Origin: Schizophyllum amplum
Taxonomy: Eukaryota > Basidiomycota > Agaricomycetes > Agaricales > Schizophyllaceae
Assembly: GCA_007026445.1 (NCBI GenBank)
Contig: VDMD01000049.1
Coordinates: forward strand, 1-64,000
Direction of reading: 5' to 3'
Length of the DNA: 64,000 nucleotides
The translations under genes were made by a program, and so were the position numbers. Shown piece after piece: positions 1 through 13,322 of this stretch (positions are counted from its first letter, which is position 1; every line of letters begins with the position of its first letter). A model generated the notes under the pieces. It was given only the letters and a program-made list of their open reading frames with translations. It did no database searches and was not told the origin of the DNA.

Positions 1-1990
1 AATGCCTTGCACCTAACGGATAAACGGCCGGAGGCCAGCATTCCTAACTCACCCCATGCCGCGCGGAGCGGTGGCCCTCTTGAAACTAGTGGCAAAGGGA
101 GGCGAGGCGAGAAGGGAGGGAGAGGAGAGGATGGAGCGAGAGAAGCAGAGGAGGAACTGTAGGGGAGCAGAGGGCGAATGGATGAAGGGACAGGAGGGAA
201 AGGGAGGGGGACCAGGGGAAGTCAACTTGCGACGGCTGCGCGCCTGCGTCCTCGCTCGTCGTGATCGCGCTTCCGCAGCGACGAGGGCGGCGTGTCTTCG
301 CGCACTTCACGCGTCCTCAAAGATAGCGGGCTTGTGCGTGTTTTTTTTAAGCCCAGCGCTAGCTCCTGGTGCTGTCGAAAAGCGCACCTTGCAGCTTACA
401 TAGGCGACGCACGTCGCGCTTTTGTAACGCGTCAGACGCCTTCCCAAGGGCAGAACGGGGCCCTTTGCCGTACAGCGAGCCCGCGTTGCGCGTGTATGCG
501 GTCGGCAAGGTATACACCTTGCGTCGAGCGGAAGGTTAGAGATAACTAAGTGAGGATATGAGGGGGGAAGGATGGAGGCGGCGGCGGAAGGGCATGTCGA
601 CGACAAGCGCAAAGACAAGGCGCGAGCCCCGCACGTGGCGGCCGCGGCGATCGAACTGGACCGGGCCTCGGTCCGGGTCTTGTGGCTGCTCAAACGACAA
701 GGCTCGCCGCCTCAGTCATACACCGCATCTCTCCTCCCGCCGTCATGTTCGCCGCCTTCAGGTCGCCTCGCCAGTGTACTCCCTTCCTCCTGCGCTACTT
801 GTTTTTCTTCTGTACCATCCAGGCTTGTTCCCGCCACGCAATGCGCTGCGAAAGCAGCAGGGCTCGCGTGGGGCTCGCGCCCGCGCCCGCACGATAAAGG
901 TGCGTACGCTACGCTTCGTGCTTTGTCCTTTACTGACATATAATCAAGAAGAGGCGTGCATTTTCCCTAACGCGCGGCGTCGCGGCGCCGTGCCGTCGCA
1001 TTTCGTCGTCCTCCCGGGCGCGCGGAAGTTCGTCACGCAACACAGGTGCGTGCGCTAAACACTGCACACCGTACTCTGATTCCAGCAACGGGCTCGATAC
1101 ATTCACAGGCACGCATGCCTGGAATGGTGACGCGCCGCGGCCCGCCGTGCCGCGTCTCGTCTGTCTCGCCCTCTCCAGACGCACTCCCACATGGCGAGTG
1201 AGGTGAGGAAAGACGGCGAGGGGATCCCGGCGAGGGGCGACGTACGAGGGAGGGAGGATGCGACTCAGCGATGACGACGGGCGAGGAGCGATGCCCACGA
1301 CGAGCGAGTCGACGGTCGACGAGGTAGGGGGAAGGAAGTCGCTGGGCGACGGGTGAGGCGAGGGGGAAGGGGCAAGGGGGGCGGGCGCGAGGACGAGGAC
1401 GAGGCGGGAAGAGGTGTTGGTGCAGCCCGGCAAGTGGAGGGCGACGGCGAGGGTAGACAGGACGACGGGCGAGGGAGGGAGCGAAGGACACGAGACGAGG
1501 CGATAGGTGACGGATGAGCGCCGACGCGACATGACGGGCGACGAGGAGGCGAGCGCTGGATAGGTGCGTGAGTTATCCTGTGCACTTCGTAACTCGCTAG
1601 CGTACACTCTAGCGACTGGCTCGACACGGTGAGATGCGCGCACAGTACCTGAGCGATGACGAGTAGAGCGGCGGTGGCGGCGCGCTTGCGTGCCGCTCTT
1701 CTGGTAAACTTTTCGTATCTCTGGTTCAAACAGTCCTAACAATTCATGCAGTTCTTGACCCCTTCGTCTGTGCCCGAAACATTGGACTCGGGTGACAGCC
1801 CATGGTTTTGTAATTAAGGTATGTTTTCAATGAAATAGCACCACTGTCATTGCTGAAGCGCTGACCTTCGCATAGGTCCGCGAGTCACTGGCGTGCAGTC
1901 CTTTTGTATAGCATTCTAAGTAGACTTTTGTATTTATATCGTAGATCTCAATATCATTTGAGTTCATTCTATCTCGTAAAAGTATCGAAA
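1..1990. other. GC-rich stretch without a supportable gene
   Basis: Open frames here run on both strands across purine-rich or pyrimidine-rich low-complexity DNA (notably 80-230 and 1200-1500). They give Arg/Ser/Pro-rich translations with no recognisable domain and no intron structure. I see nothing I would call a gene. Confidence 0.6.
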
Positions 1991-2556
1991 AGCCTGCAGA
2001 ATTGACTACAGATGGGTCAATTATAGGTGCAATGTGGTCACCTCAGGACACCTCAGGCGGTGTAAGGTTTCGCTGGCCCGCCAACAAATTCCTGAGTGTC
2101 CTGGACGCCCTGGACGCCCTGGGCCTGCCTCACATCACCTTACATCACCTGATAGTACCTGATAGCACCTACAATCAGCAGGGCTTTTTCCAGATTGGCA
2201 GAGCCATACCACCTCCCCGCCGACGATGTCGCTGGTGCGGGAGAGTGCGCAAAGGTGGTACTAATGGACCTGCGATTCCATGAGCTGTGGCGCAAGATGT
2301 TTGGCCATCTCACGGCAGACGAATTCCCCCTCGGAGCTCGATTACTGGATCGTGTCGGCGCGTTATGTACGGTTGAGGTTCCAGCAGCTTGGTCAGGTGA
2401 TAGTCGTGCATGTCACATGCCCTTGTTGATTGTGATGCAATATCATGTGACCCCTGTTGATGAAACGAATGTTCTCTCACCCTCCGTTTGTTGTCCACAT
2501 CCACTGGCATAATTGCTGCACGTTCACTACTCTACGCACTCTTCACCTCGCTGCCC

Positions 2557-4317
2557 ATGCCAGTTCCAAGCAACACATATCACGGCTTTGCGGGTGTGCA
2601 GTCGGCTCTTAGTCGTCACTCCGAAGATCCGGAGTCGGAGGAGGCAGAGATCGACTGGTTCGCTGCTCAGGACGACCTCCAGGCTGAGAAGGAGACCATC
2701 CTTGTAGATGGGGAGACCTCAAGATTTCGCGCTAACTTGCTGCAACTGAAGGCTCTCTTGCATGGAACTGCCGCTCAATCGGTCACGAACGGCACCGATG
2801 CTGCTTACCGAAGGTGTGTTACTATTATGTGATGCAGTAGGCTTCCTCTGACAAGGTGACCAGCATCGCGAAACTATTTCACTTGTGGCTGATCAGCAAC
2901 GGCTTCATCGAGAATGACGACAACAACTGGGGTAGGGCACCATGTGAATCCATGCCGATGTTCATTTGTGCGTTTCTCATGGACAAGTACGTTGGAATTA
3001 CACATCCACTCCCTCTTCATAAGCTCAAGGATCACTCTCAGATGCGATAGCATCGACTTCCGCACTGGCGAGCAGAAGCCCTCACGTCAGCAGCGATGTA
3101 CCCTTGCAACGGCGGAGAAGAACCGCGCGGGTATCACCTATCTATTTGCAATCTTGTTCGGCCATGGAAAAGACGAGTGGCGGAGAGATCCTGCTACTGG
3201 GAAGACGACAGGAAATCCCTCTATCTCAGTGCTGGTCTCACATTACATGGTGGCATTGCGAAGACGCAAGGTGATATCCTAACCTGGTTTTTACTGGCAA
3301 CCTATAATGCTCACAGATGCTCCTAGGCGCATGAAGGAGAAGCCACGAGCAGCTCACGAGCCATGACCACTGTCCGTCGTGCTTAACTGCGCTGCTGTCA
3401 GACGAAGCTTACGCCCGATGATGTTTCAACAGTACATTCTGTCGAGACTCCATGTTCAAAACCTCAGGGATTACGCGGTTGTGATGGTCAGGACAGTCAT
3501 ATCTCCTATAGTGTGTGTTGACATCGTTTATAACAGAGCAATGGGGTTGAAAACCTCAAGCCCCGCCTACTGCAATGCGCCTACACGTTGTCGTTCATTT
3601 GCCTTCTTCGGATCGACGAGGTTTTACAAATACAGATGCAAGACCTGACGTGGAACAAGGATGGAAGCATTGACCTTCGTCTGCCGTTCAGGAAGACTCA
3701 TCAGTATGGCAGTAAGTATATAGCCCTCTTTTGCTTACCTTGCTTGCTATCTTATTCAACTGGCCCACAGAAATTCTGCCATTCCCTTTGTGGGAGTTCG
3801 AGCAGGACGAGGCCGCCATCTGTCCTGTACGAGCCCTATGCGAATGGCTGCAGGCGTCAAAGATTCGGACCGGCTATCTATTCCCTAGGCTGACAACCAA
3901 TGGCTTGCAAGTCAAGAACGCTGTGGGCCAAGAACCCGAACATATGGTGCGCTTGCGCGCTTACATACGTAGTCTGCGTTGACTACTGATGTTTGCCCCT
4001 CCGCTTAGAGCTCCGAGGTTTTTCTCGAATCATTCCGTAACAATCTGTTGGATATCGGCGTCGATTTCACGCCATATGGGACGCATTCGTTCAGGAGGGG
4101 CGGTTGTCAGTATTTTGTTGTTTGTCGCAGGTGGAACATTCGCCGAGTTTGTGAATGGGGCGGCTGGAGCACCGATTTCACCCACCTTACCATAGTCAAG
4201 TATCTCATCTCTTGGTGTGACGAGCCCATGAGCTCTCGCGCAGATTTTCTCCGACCAGGGCAGCGCGTGGCTAGATTATGTCGAACATGCGGTAGATCTT
4301 GTCCTTGTAACTCGTAG
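2557..4317 (+). CDS. Crypton-like tyrosine recombinase, probably degenerate at its 5' half
   Basis: Probable DNA-cutting and rejoining enzyme of the tyrosine recombinase superfamily, of the kind carried by fungal Crypton elements. The C-terminal half is clear. One exon reads 'LRIDEVLQIQMQDL' (box I arginine). After an intron at 3712-3770 comes 'ILPFPLWEFEQDEAAICP'. After another at 3947-4008 comes a segment with 'GTHSFRRGG' (H-x-x-R), 'EWGGWSTDF' and 'IVKYLISW' (candidate catalytic Tyr). The frame then runs to the stop at 4317 through a Cys-rich tail (CRTCGRSCPC). Upstream, 2557-2830 and 2850-3260 read as pieces of the same protein ('AEKNRAGITYLFAILFG'). I could not join them cleanly: the junction near 2815-2860 has an in-frame stop and no normal-sized intron. 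The gene is therefore likely decayed or has exons I missed. No element boundaries were found. The start at 2557 is tentative. Confidence 0.65.
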
Positions 4318-4339
4318 GGCTTTCTGTCATGCATGAAAT

Positions 4340-7300
4340 TATTCGTGTATATTCATCGACTGGGAATTGGCGCAATCATGGTCGACTACTACTGATCTGG
4401 AAAAAGGAAGCCGTTGTAGGCACCCGGTCTCATGATGGTGGAAGGAGAGATGCCATTTGAAGCCAGCTCGATCGGCACATTATCTCCTTCTCTTTCACGC
4501 GCCCAACTGCCTCCATCTGATCTTGCTTTACCTTGCAGCGCTGCTGTCTCCGGTGCGTCATCTTCCCCTTCAGATCCCTTCCTATCACTTGGTACACGCC
4601 CAGGTGAAGCGCCCGCGGGTCCCCGCAGACCCAGCGAGGGACACCCTTGTACTCCGTCGAGAGCCTAGGGTATAGACTGTATTCTTCTGTATGAAGGACC
4701 CGCATAGCCCTCGACAAAAGCTATGGCGTGATCGGTGCTTGGAAGAACGATACGCGGTTTCCCAGTGCGTAGACTGTCCCAACAACTTGCATATATTGAA
4801 GTGCGTGCTTGTAGAGCCGCGCAGTCGTTGTACTTTCCCTGGTCCCGCCAGACTGTGAACTCATCACCGATTGTCAATGTAGAGGAGCTATCGGCTTCAA
4901 AATCTGCGTTACAGGAGAAGAGCCCTATCACGCGCGGCCGAGAACACCCTCAAGGCCCAGCAGGACCATGCACTTGAGGAACGGTATCTCTCAGATGGAG
5001 GCTGCGGTGCGCGACTTGTGCCCTATGTAGTGGGATGACCATATCGTTAATCCATTGTTTAGATTGCAGCCCAATCCAATGTCGTCCGGGACACTCTGAA
5101 GATCGACTCGGAGCCCTCACCACCACAACCGGCGTGCTCCTCACCGCTCCCTCGTGCCCAGTCCCCGTCGTTAAAGCAAATTCGTCCGGCCCATCACCTT
5201 CGCCCCTGCGCGTCTGCTGTGCCATTCGTGGCCGATGCCTGCAAGAACAGTGAGTGCATCGGACGGCGAGATCATGCGGCGCAGCCCGATGATGCGTAAG
5301 ACGAAGGCTAAGCCTCAACTGATTTACTTTGTGTGGTCTTGCGCCGGGCATGAAGACACGCTGTCGTTGGTCAGTCTTTGGTGTTGCCACCGATTGCAAG
5401 AGCCAAACAGCTGATGCGCTTTAATAGATACCTCGTTGGACGCACTTTCCACGTCTTCGCTTATCGTGCCAATGACCGCGCCGTCGACCGTTATTGTGGA
5501 GGCTGCAGCGGCTACTCCCGTCTTCGTCGCTCGGAGCTCGTCGTCCCGAGTGCTGTGATCTAAGTGGTTACGAAACTTGTTCCTGTACGTCTCCGCACCC
5601 TGGAATATGGCACGTACATCCGCTTACAGCTTGCTATCATAGATTACGCTCTCCGCATGGTCGTCACCACCACAACAACTACACTCAGCACAAAGTTTCG
5701 AAGGCGACAAGTATGTGGATTTCCCTTACTGTAGATCGATCCCTCACATTTTATCGAGATGCAAGCAGTGATAAAGGGCAAGGATACTGAGCTCCGCAAG
5801 TGGGAAACAGAGGTTGGAAAGGAGCTGGGTGAGTGTTTGACGTGTATCACTGGCCCTTCGCTGATAGGCAACACGCAAGGGTAGTGCGCCTGCTCTCAAT
5901 GAAGCTCGGAAATTTGTCATCCAGGTGCAGCTTGACGTTGAGGCCGCTGCACGAGTGTTTGTCGAGGGTGTGAAGATGCAGCCGGAACACGCGGCGCTGG
6001 CCCAAGTGCAAGCATAGGGCAAGATGGTGCGGTTTTCCCCAGTGAGCAAGGCGCCGCAGGGTACGTGCTCCTGCTTTCGAGATCTACGGTGTACTACTAC
6101 TGAGTGCATACACAGGTTTTAGGCGTGGTTCGCAATGATTTTGGGTGCTTCGACGGCGGTCTTAAACGGATTCATGACGATTTTGGTAGCTTCAAGAACA
6201 ACTTCGACGCTTTCCAGGACGACCACGGCTTTCGTTACAGATTCAACAACTCGAGCAACGCTTGCCTGAAGATCCTACCTCATTGCCCTCCCAATCGCTC
6301 AAGGACACGCTCTCTGTTACACCCTCCGCGATCCACGTTGGCGCCATCTACAATACCGAGGACGCCTCCCGCCTCGCCGGACCACGGCCCACTTGCAGAT
6401 GATCCCGACCCCAACTCACGCACGTTCGGGAGTCCCAAAGCCAAACCCCGCCGCTTCAGAAGCGGCCACATATCCGAGAGCGTCTGGACGCCAGCGAAAA
6501 GCACTCGCACGCCATGGGCCCACAACCTGCGGACCCACTTTGCGATCTCGCTGGCCGCCGTGCGCACCTTGCAGCGGGAGTTTGACCCCAATGAGACATT
6601 TGACGGCGTCGTACGTGCACTTATGAACCTGGATGATGTGATCCCGCTGGCTGTACTCAACGTGAGTGCCATGGCTATGGAGCTGCGCTACTCCAGCGAG
6701 CTCGCATCGCGCCCCTTCTCACCGCGCTCCTCATAAAGCCCCCCGTGCGCAACGTACCTCGTGCCTATCGAAGCCATGTTTGAGTTCGAGCGATCTACGC
6801 GCTGGCCGACGGACCTCCGTGCCGTGCAGAAGATCAAGCCCGCGTTCTGCGACTCATAGCGCGTCGCAGATGGACTATGGACATGGTGCCGGGTCTCATT
6901 GCAGTCATGACGCGCTTGCTGGTCGGCTCGAGGTGTTGACGCCCGAGGGATGGGCATTCTGGATGCGCATTTGGCGTTGTTGCTGGACCAGGTGGCGGAG
7001 GACCAAGGCCGGCTGCTGTGTGTCACACTGTTGTGGGGTGGGTGTGCGCGGGGGGGGGGGGGGGGGGTGACCGCCATTGTCGCTCAAAGCAAAGGAGGTG
7101 CAGAACTTGCCCTCTGTCTCTGTCTATCTCCCGCTCACCCTCCCCAGGCTGTTCAGATACTCACGTCCCTTACCATTCGCTCAGCACACAGCTCCCCATC
7201 CCTGCACGGCTTACACCAGCTTCACCTGGAAGCCCCAAACCCTGCTCTACACTGTTGCTCCAATTGTGCTACGGCCCTCCCGAATTCACGCCGCCCACTT

Positions 7301-8640
7301 CGCCCTCCCACCGCGCATACACATACAAGCCCACATCGAGCGCGCTGTCCGCTGGCGCCTGAGCTTTATGGGCATCGAACCGCATACACGAACTCAGCGG
7401 GATGGGTGCGAGAGCGCGGACAATGTGCCCGCGAGGCCCACCGGTCAGAGTGGAAGCAGTGATAACTTCTAACAGTTGTCTGCTGCCGCGATGCGCGTGG
7501 GCGAACGGCAGAACTATGAGACTGCGAGGCCGACCGTGGAGGGCGGCAGTTGCAGGCGGTGCGCCGGAGCAGCGGCGGTGAGGAACATGGCGGCGAGCTA
7601 AAGTGCGGGCCCCGCGACGAGTGCGAGAGCATGCGGGATGACGTGCGCGAGCCGAGCGGGGATGATCAAGGCGACCACGAGTGTGAGGACGGCGGCGGCA
7701 ACTAGGTCGGCGGCGAGCCATAGTGCAGGAATGGCAAGGAGTAGAGGAGAGATTCCGAGTGTTTGCGACAAATAGCGCAGGATGCCAGGAATGCTTCGGC
7801 GAGGCCTAGGAGTGCAGGAGCGGCGGCGTCGACCTAGGTAGGGACGTGCACGCACATCAGATATGTACCAATGCGCCCCCCATGGCGAAGACAAGCCGAC
7901 AGTTTCTTTGCTGCAGACTCTCGGTATGCCGTACTTCCCATACATATCTGTTTGCAGCGGCTGAGCGCTGAGCTCGCGCACGGAGCTGTTGCAGGCTCAC
8001 CGATGTGGTGCGCGGGAGCATTCGGCGGAGTAAATTGCGCGAGCGATGCGTGGTGAGTGTGCGAGTGGTGGGAGGAGGTGGCATGGGTAGTTACTAGTCA
8101 CATCCTCCGATACAGCTACCTTGACGTGAATCGTGATATTGCGCCCTCTACAATGGCAGAAAATGACAGCGTCCTACAGCGCATCTCGGGGCATCGATGA
8201 ATGAAAAAGTACCTTTCGTTGAGCAACAACTGGAACTGCTCCTATGAGCTCACCGCCTCTGGGCAGACGAGGGCGCGCATGACTATCATATCATTGCCAA
8301 GCGTCCTCGGTACAACGCCCTGAAAGCCTTCGGTGTTTAACTCGACGTCGTCCGTGCAACTGCAGATCAAGCTAAAGTTCTTCGAATGCTACAGCGCATA
8401 TTGATAAACAAGCAAGGACATCGAATTTGTGTCGACAAGTCTGTCCGGTCTAAGTAGGCGGGTCTCATAATGATAATTATCAAACAATGCAAAGGTCGTT
8501 GCCATACTAGTCAGCTCACCGGCCTCGCGCTTATGTCAAAGTCTAGAGCAACATGAGATGTACGTGTATATTTGAAGACTGGTATTAGGGAAGATACAAG
8601 TAACGAGACTTGAAGATGATAGAAGAAAAGAGTCCACCCC
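4340..8640. other. 4.3 kb without a confident gene
   Basis: Several frames are open (for example plus 6104-6736 and minus 7598-7981), but none shows a recognisable domain. The minus frame at 7598-7981 holds a hydrophobic stretch of two possible membrane spans and could be a gene relic. A run of 18 G lies at 7050-7067. From 8090 to 8640 I see only AT-richer DNA with no open frame of note. Confidence 0.5.
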
Positions 8641-8697
8641 GCCCCGAGCGTGCAAACGACGTGGTGGGCACCTGAACAATGTCGATATGTATATTAT

Positions 8698-9605
8698 CTA
8701 CTCGTTTGTGTCAATGTACGCGTTCGCCTCGTAGAAGGAGTTAATGTCAGACATCAATTCCAGGTTGACCTGCGCCCTGTTGCCATTGGCATACACCAAT
8801 CGGCCCTTGCTTCCCGCCCTCTGGTACCTCTTGATGATGGCATGCACCCGTACCAGCCCGAACTGCCAACCCAGTTCGATCCGCACTAGATTGGCAAGTG
8901 CTGTGGCTTGTTCGTGTCGCCGAAGTCGCAATTCGGACACGAGATCCGACCATGAGACGTTGGGATATGCGGCGCGAAAATCCTCGTCGGACTGGAAGGT
9001 GCGATACTCGTTGACGACGAGCTATCATAACCGAAGATTGTCAGCAATCTGCAAGAGACCACAAAAGATATGGCACGTACGCCGAACACGTCAAGCCGCT
9101 TCCTCACCGCCTTGTTTTCCGGGTGCCTTCGATAAATCAAACCCCAGTAGCACAGAGGTATGGGGTATTTGTCGGCGAGGAAGAAAGAGATCTGTTCTTT
9201 CGTGTATGGCGTGAACAAAGACCAGGGGCCCCAGAAGAGATTGAGAAGGACATAGTTGCCGATGAAGGACATGTAGGGAGGTGGAGATGGCAATGACATC
9301 ATCTGATATATGACGAGGAGGCCAGTACCCAAGATGAACTCGCGAGACATGTTCGAAGGACCGTAGAATTGGACACAGGGACCTGCAGCTGATGCCGGTG
9401 GCGACGCCGTGCTGATGGACGCCGTGCTGATGGTCGAGACTGAGCCAAGTGGTGATGCCAGGCCGACGGTCGAGTCTGACACAGCGCTTGACGACGATGC
9501 CGATGACCACAAGTCGCCGTCCCGCAGGGAAGACACCGAGTGGATCGCAGCGGGCATGGCGAGCATGACGGGGGGGGTGACGGCGGTGGATGTAGGTATG
9601 GCCAT
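8698..9605 (-). CDS. Unknown two-exon protein with probable membrane segments
   Basis: I do not recognise the family. Splicing out 9022-9080 (59 bp, GTACGT...GATAG, phase 0) joins exon 9605-9081 to exon 9021-8698 and gives 282 residues. The first 70 residues are Ser/Thr/Ala-rich and low in complexity. They are followed by hydrophobic stretches around residues 88-130 ('ILGTGLLVIYQMM', 'YVLLNLFWGPWSLF') and 'IPLCYWGLIYRRHPE'. The second exon is charged and helical ('SELRLRRHEQATALANLV'). Codons continue smoothly across the junction ('RLDVFG' to 'LVVNEYRTFQSDEDF'), which supports the intron. A membrane location is inference from hydropathy. The start at 9605 is the first ATG of the frame; an additional upstream exon is possible. 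The next gene upstream, also on minus, ends 268 bp away. Confidence 0.6.
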
Positions 9606-9873
9606 GGCAGATGTGTCGAGGGCGAGGGCGGTAGCGTCGAGCGTGTAGTCGGGCTGCTGCGTCGATCGACTGGCTACACGTGAAGCGACTATCGACCGGA
9701 TGTGGTCGAGTTCGCGATCTTCGAGCTGGGGCGTCGTGAGTATGCTGTCCGGAGAGACATGTCATGACATACGCCCAGGGCTCGGAGGTCCACCTCGAGG
9801 GATTCCAGCGTGCGCGAGGTCGAGCTGCTAGACGCCGCACCCGAGGTGTATGCCTGTCGAATGCAGATCAGAC

Positions 9874-11050
9874 TCAATCGATGACCAGGAGCAGAGACGC
9901 GGCACTGACCGGGGGGAGCGTATGCATGTATACACCGGGCGGTATCCTAGGCGCGTCGATTCCATAGTGAGTGGACGAGCTTGCAGACATCGTGAATGGC
10001 TGTGCGGCAGTGTCAGAAGTGCCAGATATACATTGTCTCATTGCCATCACCTGTGATGGTGCGACTCGACAAGGGTCTACCACGTCGCTCTCCCGGTGGG
10101 CATCGAGATATCCGTCTACATCCGGAGTGGGATCGTGGCGTATCCTCGCGCAAACTGAGGTGATCTACAACGTAAGGTCAGAAACTGTATGCTACGCTGC
10201 ATGGGCAAGGGAGGACATATACCGTCGCGTTCATTACATCGAGATCGCCGACGACACGGTCATCGTGACGGCCGCTTGCGGTGGGTTCCGCGCCCTTCCC
10301 AACGAGCATGGCGCGCAGCCGGCCGGCGGATGCCTTCTCGCGAGACGTCGTCTTGTTTGGGTCTGGGCCTAGGTGAGGACGCCGGTTGACGGGCCCGTAG
10401 CTGAGGGGTTCGGTTCGCATGAGTAGAGTAAAGAGCATGACGGGTATGCTGGTTGAGGACGTACGTTTCCTTCCATGCGGCTTGCCCACCTGCACTGATC
10501 GCGGCTAATGTGTCGCTGAGCACATCCAGCTTCGCCTGCGACATGCCGTGGACGTTCAGGGCCTTGCAGAGGTCCCGCAGCTCCTGCCGGGACATATCGT
10601 ATCTGCGAGTGCGAACATGAAGAGGGGCGGATAATGAACAAGGCAGCGTACTTACAAATGAAATGTCCTGGTCTGGAAGTCGGACGTCGCGTCCGTGTTG
10701 CCGTTGTCATCTCGAACCCTGTCCTCCAGGGTGATACCCTTGGGGAGGGGATAAGAGGTACCGGAGAGCGCGTGGACCCGGCTGCGTCGGCGTCCCATTC
10801 CTATTTGAGCCTCCAGGCGATGCAAATCCCGCCGAGTCTCCCGTCGCTTGCGAACGAAAAGGTATAGGATATACAGTCCGTACGCGGCGGCAGGGAACAC
10901 GACAGTGAAAGCGACGAGGCTAAGGACGATCGTGGCGATGTCCTGCGAGGACAAATGTCCTCTGCCGCTGCCGATTTCGTCGGCCGCGATCGAGGAGTCA
11001 TTGAGTTCTGGATTATAGCTGGAAACAGCGATCAGCAACGGCGACGACAC
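9874..11050 (-). CDS. Unknown four-exon single-span membrane protein
   Basis: I do not recognise the family. Three short introns (10603-10655, 10401-10464 and 10165-10222; 53, 64 and 58 bp, all GT...AG) join four exons into an uninterrupted 333-residue frame (1002 nt including stop). Near residues 38-65 a strongly hydrophobic segment ('IATIVLSLVAFTVVFPAAA') is followed by basic residues (RKRRETRRD), the pattern of one membrane span with a cytoplasmic positive flank. Exon 2 reads 'MSRQELRDLCKALNVHGMSQ', an amphipathic helical stretch faintly like a SAP-type helix pair; that resemblance is only a suggestion. The C-terminal exon is rich in Ala, Pro and Ser. All splice phases agree, which is the main support that this is a real gene. 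Its start lies only 8 bp from the candidate end of the next gene upstream, so one of the two ends may be misplaced. Confidence 0.6.
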
Positions 11051-11057
11051 GGCTTGT

Positions 11058-12696
11058 TCAAGGAGTGGGAAACCAGGGGGAAAAATGTATTGAACACGGC
11101 ATTATGACAGAATGGGCGCTCTGGGGGGGAACACAACCGAATGCAACTCGTCGGATAGCGGCGGTATGCGAGGGACGCCGGCGAGGACGGGGTGACGGCA
11201 GCAGATCAAGGAAAGACACTGGCGGAGCGGAGGAACGAGGCGCCTGCCGAAAAAGGGAACTGGAGCGTGACAGCGCGTGGCTCCAAGTGTCTTCCAACCA
11301 CGAGAAGTCTACGCCGCAAGGGCACGCGCGAATCTCAGCTGTATGCTCGTCCTGAAATGAATCTTCGTAAGCCTCGAGAGATCAAATCGATCAAAGCGAG
11401 TCAAGGACGTACCAGAGTTAGGTTGCTGCACGGTATACTTTGCTGTTGATGCTGCGGATCGCGCGTGATCGAGTATTGCGGCCACAGCATGCGATACGCG
11501 CGCAGAATTCCTACAAAGTGTTTCTCCACAAATGAATCCGAGGTCGGTCGAAGAAGATCGCTGTGCCGGCGATGGAACGCGCGGAGCACGCTTGCGATCG
11601 TTAGAGAGTCGGCCACATCGTCTCGAAGCGTCTCTGTCAGAACTGCTTTCTCCCCGCCCCACTGACGCTCCAGGTCGACTAAGAGCGGAAAGAGGCCCGC
11701 CTTGATCGCCAGCCGCAAATTCGTAACATGAGACGTCTTGCTGATAAGGGCTTCGATGGTCTCCATTACCGCATCCGCCACATGGTTCATGCCCTCGTAG
11801 TCGGGCGTCTTCAGGCAGTGCCGGGTCCCGGATATGAGGGAACGAATGAAGCAGCGGGGAGCGACGACATCGTGGAAGACCTCGGACTGTGTGAGCACTG
11901 ACGCGATGCCGAAGTGCGTCTTCCAGATCCAGCGCCAGCCTTCGATGAAGTCGAGGCGCTCGAGGAAGGCTGTGTGCGCGGCATGGCAGCGAAGCACGCG
12001 ACGGCGGCTGCCGCGAACGAGGGCAAGAAGCTGGGCGATGAAGGTCTCCTGGCCGCCGTCCACGTCGGCGAGGTCTTCGAAGAGGGAGAGCGTGGACATG
12101 ATGAGGACGGGCGCGCGCTCTGTCGCACCTTCCATCTCGGGCGTTATATAGAGGTGGAAGTTAAGCCACAGATCGATGATGAGACGAAGGGAGTACGGCT
12201 CGTTGCGGACGTACTGGGCGAAGTTTTTCGTGCGGCGCCGGAGGATGGTAGCGAATAAGGTAGACAGCCTCTCAAGGACGTTCATGTCTTTCGAGGTGGG
12301 TACGAGCCAGTCGTTTTTGGGATGTACAAAGTCAATCCAGTTGAAGAGCTGCTCTAGAGTGACAGGCGGATCCTTTGCGAGCGACGCGTACTCTGGGCGG
12401 GTTGTAGCCTCGTACCACAATGTGTAAGCGCCAAGGCTCTCCATGACACCGATGACAAGAGGGCCGTAGACGCTGCGGTCGGACGGTGACAGCAAGTGCA
12501 ATTCAGTAGGGCTCCTTAGTAGAGCGAAAGCGAGACCTCGTTTCAGAATGGTCTGCACTTTCGCGAATGCGCTTCGGCGGGCAGCAACCGGAATGTACTC
12601 GACGCATGTCTTGAGCGATTCGAAGAGCGCCTTGCAGTCCTGCAAGTTAGAGGCAGTCAGATGCTGCGCGTAATTTGCGGTTGCTGAGTCCTCCAT
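11058..12696 (-). CDS. Unknown protein of about 525 residues, single large exon plus short second exon
   Basis: A 428-codon exon begins with ATG at 12696 and has the look of a real globular helical protein: balanced composition, no low complexity, and segments such as 'SLFEDLADVDGGQETFIAQ' and 'FIEGWRWIWKTHFGIASV'. An unspliced reading stops at 11401. Removing 11352-11412 (61 bp, GTACGT...TTTCAG with CTTAC branch site) continues the frame to 11058 and adds about 98 residues, including 'RACPCG'. Overall form recalls the helical N-terminal regions of Agaricomycete MYND-finger proteins, but I cannot see a MYND finger, so the function stays unassigned. The second exon is low in complexity (Ser/Pro/Arg) and nearly touches the next gene, so its end is the least certain part. 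Confidence 0.65.
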
Positions 12697-12699
12697 GTC

Positions 12700-13320
12700 A
12701 GTAATACTAACAGCGGTTGGTCGACGGGCGTCAAGAACAAGACGCGTCGGGACTTGCCGAGATCCGTGGCGGCGTATTTGGCGTTGTTACTCGTAGCTTG
12801 CCCAGACTCACACGCTCGGCAACGTTGTTGTGTTCTTCCTTCTGACCGTCATGGTATCCCCTTCTCCTGCCGATGTGTTTACGCCATTCGACGACAAGGC
12901 TTCATAGCGCAGACCAGTCAACTGAGATACAAGTACAACCCTCTACGCTGCAGAACATGCCCGCTGTGACGTGCAATGGGTCCGTGTCAATGGCTGTCGA
13001 TCGCTCCCAACGATTACATGAATCGGGTGGTAACATGGACACCCACCAGTCGTACGGGAACCATGTACGTCCCTGTTCCCTCCACGCAAAATCGCAGCTG
13101 ACTCCTGCCCAGTCTGAATGTGCACCAGCGCGATCCAGTCCAAGGGCGAACCAGGGGCGAACAGCATAAAGGGTCGGGCGTTTGCATCAAGCCTTGCATA
13201 CGCGGCCGCTCGATGCACCCGATCTACCACGACATGAACCAGACACTCATCTTCACCGTAACCCCTTCACGGCCACGAGCGCCGCCTCGAGGCAGACGCA
13301 AGTCACCTTTCTCCCTCCCA
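12700..13320. other. Divergent intergenic region
   Basis: Lies between the minus-strand gene starting at 12696 and the plus-strand BTB gene at 13323, so it should hold both promoters. I see no clear TATA element and no convincing open frame. Confidence 0.5.
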
Positions 13321-13322
13321 CC

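Noticed and set aside
930..1742. 270-codon minus-strand frame
   Set aside because: Ser/Arg/Pro-rich translation of low-complexity DNA with competing open frames on the same strand and no domain.
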